From CAXBID01 sp963815305 (GTDB lineage Bacteria; Bacteroidota; Bacteroidia; Flavobacteriales; Flavobacteriaceae), in the NCBI GenBank assembly GCA_963815305.1, contig CAWFFW010000001.1:1550001-1614000 (forward strand): 64,000 bases of DNA, given 5' to 3'. The notes under the pieces were generated by a model. It did not search any database and was not told the DNA's origin. It saw nothing but the letters and a program-made list of their open reading frames with translations. This document shows positions 61,574 through 64,000 of the stretch, piece by piece. How positions within the stretch are numbered: the stretch's first letter is position 1; each line of letters begins with the position of its first letter. The position numbers were made by a program, and so were the translations under genes.

Positions 61574-62113
61574 TTACTTTTCGTTTAAATGAATTAGAGC
61601 AAACACGGCATAATTAACCATATCTTGATAATTGGCATCTATACCTTCACTCACCATAGTTTTTCCTTTATTATTCTCAATAGTTTTCACACGGAGTAAT
61701 TTCTGTAAAATCAAATCGGTTAAGCTACTCACTCGCATATCACGCCACGCTTCACCATAATCATGGTTTTTATCTTCCATAAGTTGTTTGGTAATAGCAA
61801 CTTGTTTTTCGTATAACTCTTGAGCTTCTTCAACATCCATATCAGGCTGTTCTACAACACCTTTCTCAAGCTGTATTAAAGCCATGATGCAGTAATTAAT
61901 AATTCCAATAAATTCGCTAGTCTCATTTTCATCAACCTTGTGAATATCGTTTTGTTGCAAACCTCTAATACGCTGTGCCTTTATAAAAATTTGGTCAGTA
62001 AGCGAAGGCAATCTTAGTATTCTCCAAGCACTACCGTAGTCGCTCATTTTTTTTATAAATAAACTTTTACAAATATCTATTACGGCATCGTATTGTTTTA
62101 AAGTATCTTGCAT
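61574..62113 (-). CDS. DUF1599 protein
   Basis: 179 residues made of two related halves, each with K/N-x-DYGxAWRxxRxxSLTDxIxxKxxR (KKMSDYGSAWRILRLPSLTD and DKNHDYGEAWRDMRVSSLTD). This is DUF1599, a conserved Bacteroidota family of unknown function. Divergent from folP with 104 bases between starts; the gene order folP / DUF1599 / DoxX / tpiA is conserved in the phylum as far as I know. Confidence 0.92.
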   Translation of the reverse strand: MQDTLKQYDAVIDICKSLFIKKMSDYGSAWRILRLPSLTDQIFIKAQRIRGLQQNDIHKVDENETSEFIGIINYCIMALIQLEKGVVEQPDMDVEEAQELYEKQVAITKQLMEDKNHDYGEAWRDMRVSSLTDLILQKLLRVKTIENNKGKTMVSEGIDANYQDMVNYAVFALIHLNEK

Positions 62114-62217
62114 AAATAAATTGAATTTTGTGTAAATTTCGCATAAATAATTAAAACCTTCAAGGTTTATGGTTTAAAGTTTTAAACGATGTACCAACAC
62201 CATACAAAACTCTATGA

Positions 62218-63042
62218 ATGACTATTAATTGTAAAGGACAGCTTATTGATTTATCATCACCAAAAGTGATGGGAATTTTAAATATTACACCCGATTCATT
62301 TTACGATGGCGGCCATCACAAAAACAAAAAGGCTATACTAACTCATGTTGAACAGATGTTGCAAGAAGGTGCTACTTTTATTGATGTTGGCGCTTATAGT
62401 TCACGACCTAATGCAGACCATGTTAGTGTAGATGAAGAGCTAAAACGTATTCTGCCCATGGTTAAGTTAATTTTAAACGAATTTCCTGAAACATTACTTT
62501 CCATTGATACATTTAGAAGTAAAATTGCGAAACCATGTATTGAAGCTGGCGCCGCTTTGATAAACGACATTTCTGCTGGAAAGTTAGATGATACCATGAT
62601 GCAAACTATTGCTGATTTACATGTTCCTTATATTATGATGCATATGCGAGGTACGCCAAAAAACATGCAAAAGCTTACAGATTATGACCACTTACTAAAA
62701 GATATTCTGTTTTATTTTTCTGAAAGAATTGCTAAAGCTAGAGCATTAGGGATTATAGATATCATTATTGACCCTGGATTTGGATTTGCTAAAACTATCA
62801 ATCAAAATTATGAACTTTTAAATACATTAGAACTTTTTAAAATGATTGAAAAACCTTTACTCGTTGGGGTTTCAAGAAAGTCGATGATATATAAAACTTT
62901 AGAAACCTCAGCGAAGGATGCGTTAAACGGAACTACAGTTTTAAACACAGTGGCCTTACAAAAAGGGGCTTCTATTTTGCGAGTTCATGATGTTAAAGAA
63001 GCTGTAGAATGTGTGAAATTAGTAGAGTCGTTAAGTTGTTAG
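62218..63042 (+). CDS. folP: Dihydropteroate synthase
   Basis: 274 residues. VMGILNITPDSFYDGG (pterin site/loop 1), FIDVGAYSSRPNA, LSIDTFRSKIAKPC, INDISAGKLDD, IIDPGFGFAKT and LLVGVSRKSMIY (sulfonamide-binding region). Joins pterin diphosphate and p-aminobenzoate in folate synthesis. The C-terminal end is 6 bases upstream of the next gene's ATG, so an operon. Confidence 0.96.
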   Translation: MTINCKGQLIDLSSPKVMGILNITPDSFYDGGHHKNKKAILTHVEQMLQEGATFIDVGAYSSRPNADHVSVDEELKRILPMVKLILNEFPETLLSIDTFRSKIAKPCIEAGAALINDISAGKLDDTMMQTIADLHVPYIMMHMRGTPKNMQKLTDYDHLLKDILFYFSERIAKARALGIIDIIIDPGFGFAKTINQNYELLNTLELFKMIEKPLLVGVSRKSMIYKTLETSAKDALNGTTVLNTVALQKGASILRVHDVKEAVECVKLVESLSC

Positions 63043-63047
63043 AATCT

Positions 63048-63731
63048 ATGAAAAGCCTCGCATTTATTACAATTATATTATTTTTAGTTTCTTGCGGAAA
63101 CGAAAAAATAATTCAACTTCCCGAAATAAATCATTCGAATATTACAGAGATTAACGATGTATCAGCAGCTTATTTGTTTTATAACGAAACCGAAAAGGAT
63201 AGCGTAGAACTTAATAGACAAAACTTAATTAGCACCACTAATTGGTTAGTGAATGTAGATAAACGCTTAACTTTAAAACAAATCATTCCACACATTAAAT
63301 TTCTTCAAGAAAAAAAGTCAAATTCAAGTCATAAAAATAAAAAAGCTAAAAACTATTTTACCTGTAATGATACGAGTAGAAAAAACTTAGGGTTTGTTGA
63401 GTTTACGAATGTTGCTTATAAAGAAGAAAGACATGCTATCAATTATAGTGAGGTCTCAACTTTAAAACATCTTAAAAATCAAATATCAATAAATTTCAAT
63501 CCAGGAAAAGTAACTATGGTTTTTAATATAAACCAAGAAGAGTTATCGATTAAAATTAGTGACAATGATTTGGCGGAAGAATTAAAAAAAATTGATTTTA
63601 ATGAAAATATGATTTATCTCAATTTCGATTCACGTTTGAATTTTCAAGATTATATAAAGTATAAATCCATAGTATCTGAAACAAATTTAAAACATGCTGA
63701 AATATCAAATGAAGAGTTTATCAATAATTAA
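63048..63731 (+). CDS. Hypothetical lipoprotein between folP and cdaA
   Basis: 227 residues from ATG 63048 (upstream in-frame ATG 63009 lies inside folP and would spoil the signal). Signal IITIILFLVSC with Cys16 or so: lipoprotein. The mature part is not recognised; it has a beta/alpha look with a biopolymer-transport-like ending (VTMVFNINQEELSIKISDN). Position between folP and cdaA is the only context. Confidence 0.75.
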   Translation: MKSLAFITIILFLVSCGNEKIIQLPEINHSNITEINDVSAAYLFYNETEKDSVELNRQNLISTTNWLVNVDKRLTLKQIIPHIKFLQEKKSNSSHKNKKAKNYFTCNDTSRKNLGFVEFTNVAYKEERHAINYSEVSTLKHLKNQISINFNPGKVTMVFNINQEELSIKISDNDLAEELKKIDFNENMIYLNFDSRLNFQDYIKYKSIVSETNLKHAEISNEEFINN

Positions 63732-63766
63732 CCCTTTTTTACTAAATTTACAAAAACCAACTGCCT

Positions 63767-64000
63767 TTGGATTTTTTTAATGACATTTTTAATTTCGAGT
63801 TAATTGATTATGTAGATGTTGTTCTTGTAGCACTACTACTCTATTACATTTACAAACTTGTAAAAGGCACCGTAGCTATAAACATTTTTATAGGTATTAT
63901 TATTATTTATCTTGCTTGGAAACTTACTGGCTTTCTTGAAATGGAATTGCTTACAAGTATTTTTGGCGGTTTTATTAAGGTAGGTATTATTGCCCTCATT
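63767..64000 (+). CDS. cdaA: Diadenylate cyclase CdaA, 5' part
   Basis: Open to the window edge. From TTG 63767 the peptide starts MDFFNDIFNFELIDYVDVVL, then LVALLLYYIYKLVKGTVAIN, then IIIIYLAWKLTGF: the three N-terminal membrane helices of CdaA. The catalytic DisA_N domain lies beyond the window. Makes c-di-AMP. No ATG is available between the upstream TAA (63743) and the first helix, so the TTG start is the best choice. Confidence 0.85.
   Translation, partial: MDFFNDIFNFELIDYVDVVLVALLLYYIYKLVKGTVAINIFIGIIIIYLAWKLTGFLEMELLTSIFGGFIKVGIIALI

Overview
The window is a piece of a marine-type Flavobacteriaceae (Bacteroidota) chromosome. Evidence: AT-rich DNA, many non-ATG or AT-rich starts without Shine-Dalgarno sequences, TAnnTTTG-type promoter elements, SusC/SusD pairs, a type 9 secretion (T9SS) sorting domain, a class III plus a class II glutamine synthetase, an IcmF-type fused acyl-CoA mutase, and the gene set folP / DUF1599 / DoxX / tpiA / prmA / clpS / cdaA. 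I cannot fix the genus from sequence alone.

Layout. (1) 1-23.3 kb is mostly housekeeping: the end of a YpdA-like reductase, an Lrp/AsnC regulator with a perfect 11-bp inverted repeat in its divergent promoter region, IcmF, PurU, PyrF, PrfA, PurM, a Crp/Fnr regulator, divergent glutamine synthetases (glnN and the class II gene), an S41 peptidase and a Ca/Na antiporter. A small membrane protein gene is followed by a dead ABC ATPase gene (10.0-10.7 kb), and a decayed secreted-protein gene lies at 15 kb. (2) 23.3-26.6 kb is a BlaI/BlaR1-like pair with three operator-like boxes phased every 20 bp; the BlaR1 relative carries internal sensor repeats and two TonB-plug-like repeats. (3) 27.9-42.5 kb is a polysaccharide utilisation locus (PUL): a beta-propeller/LuxR membrane regulator, SusC, SusD, a GH144-like glucoamylase-family lipoprotein, a GH3 beta-glucosidase, and two surface proteins that together carry six copies of one ~145-residue binding-type domain. 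My best substrate inference is a beta-glucan, most likely beta-1,2-glucan. (4) 42.6-51.5 kb is a decayed accessory region ending at tRNA-Arg(ACG): MFS remnant, mobilisation protein, hipA pseudogene, broken hybrid two-component system, broken sulfatase, intact uxuA and SDR genes, and a chimeric gene joining an integrase N-terminus to a sialate-O-acetylesterase C-terminus. (5) 51.6-55.9 kb is a sulfur module: Crp/Fnr regulator, two-part YeeE/YedE transporter, TauE/SafE exporter, persulfide dioxygenase-rhodanese fusion and a DUF2892 protein. (6) 56.2-64 kb is a conserved housekeeping block (clpS, prmA, tpiA, TlpA-like, ABC permease, DoxX, DUF1599 on the minus strand; folP, a lipoprotein and cdaA on the plus strand), interrupted by an 11-copy heptanucleotide repeat at the 5' end of the permease gene.

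A dispersed ~155-180 bp element with GCGTTA...TAACGC ends and a terminal hairpin occurs three times, each copy just downstream of a gene with the hairpin end facing that gene. The most promising new biology is the six-copy binding domain of the PUL and the regulation of the sulfur module; the 42.6-51.5 kb region is the best example of ongoing gene decay.
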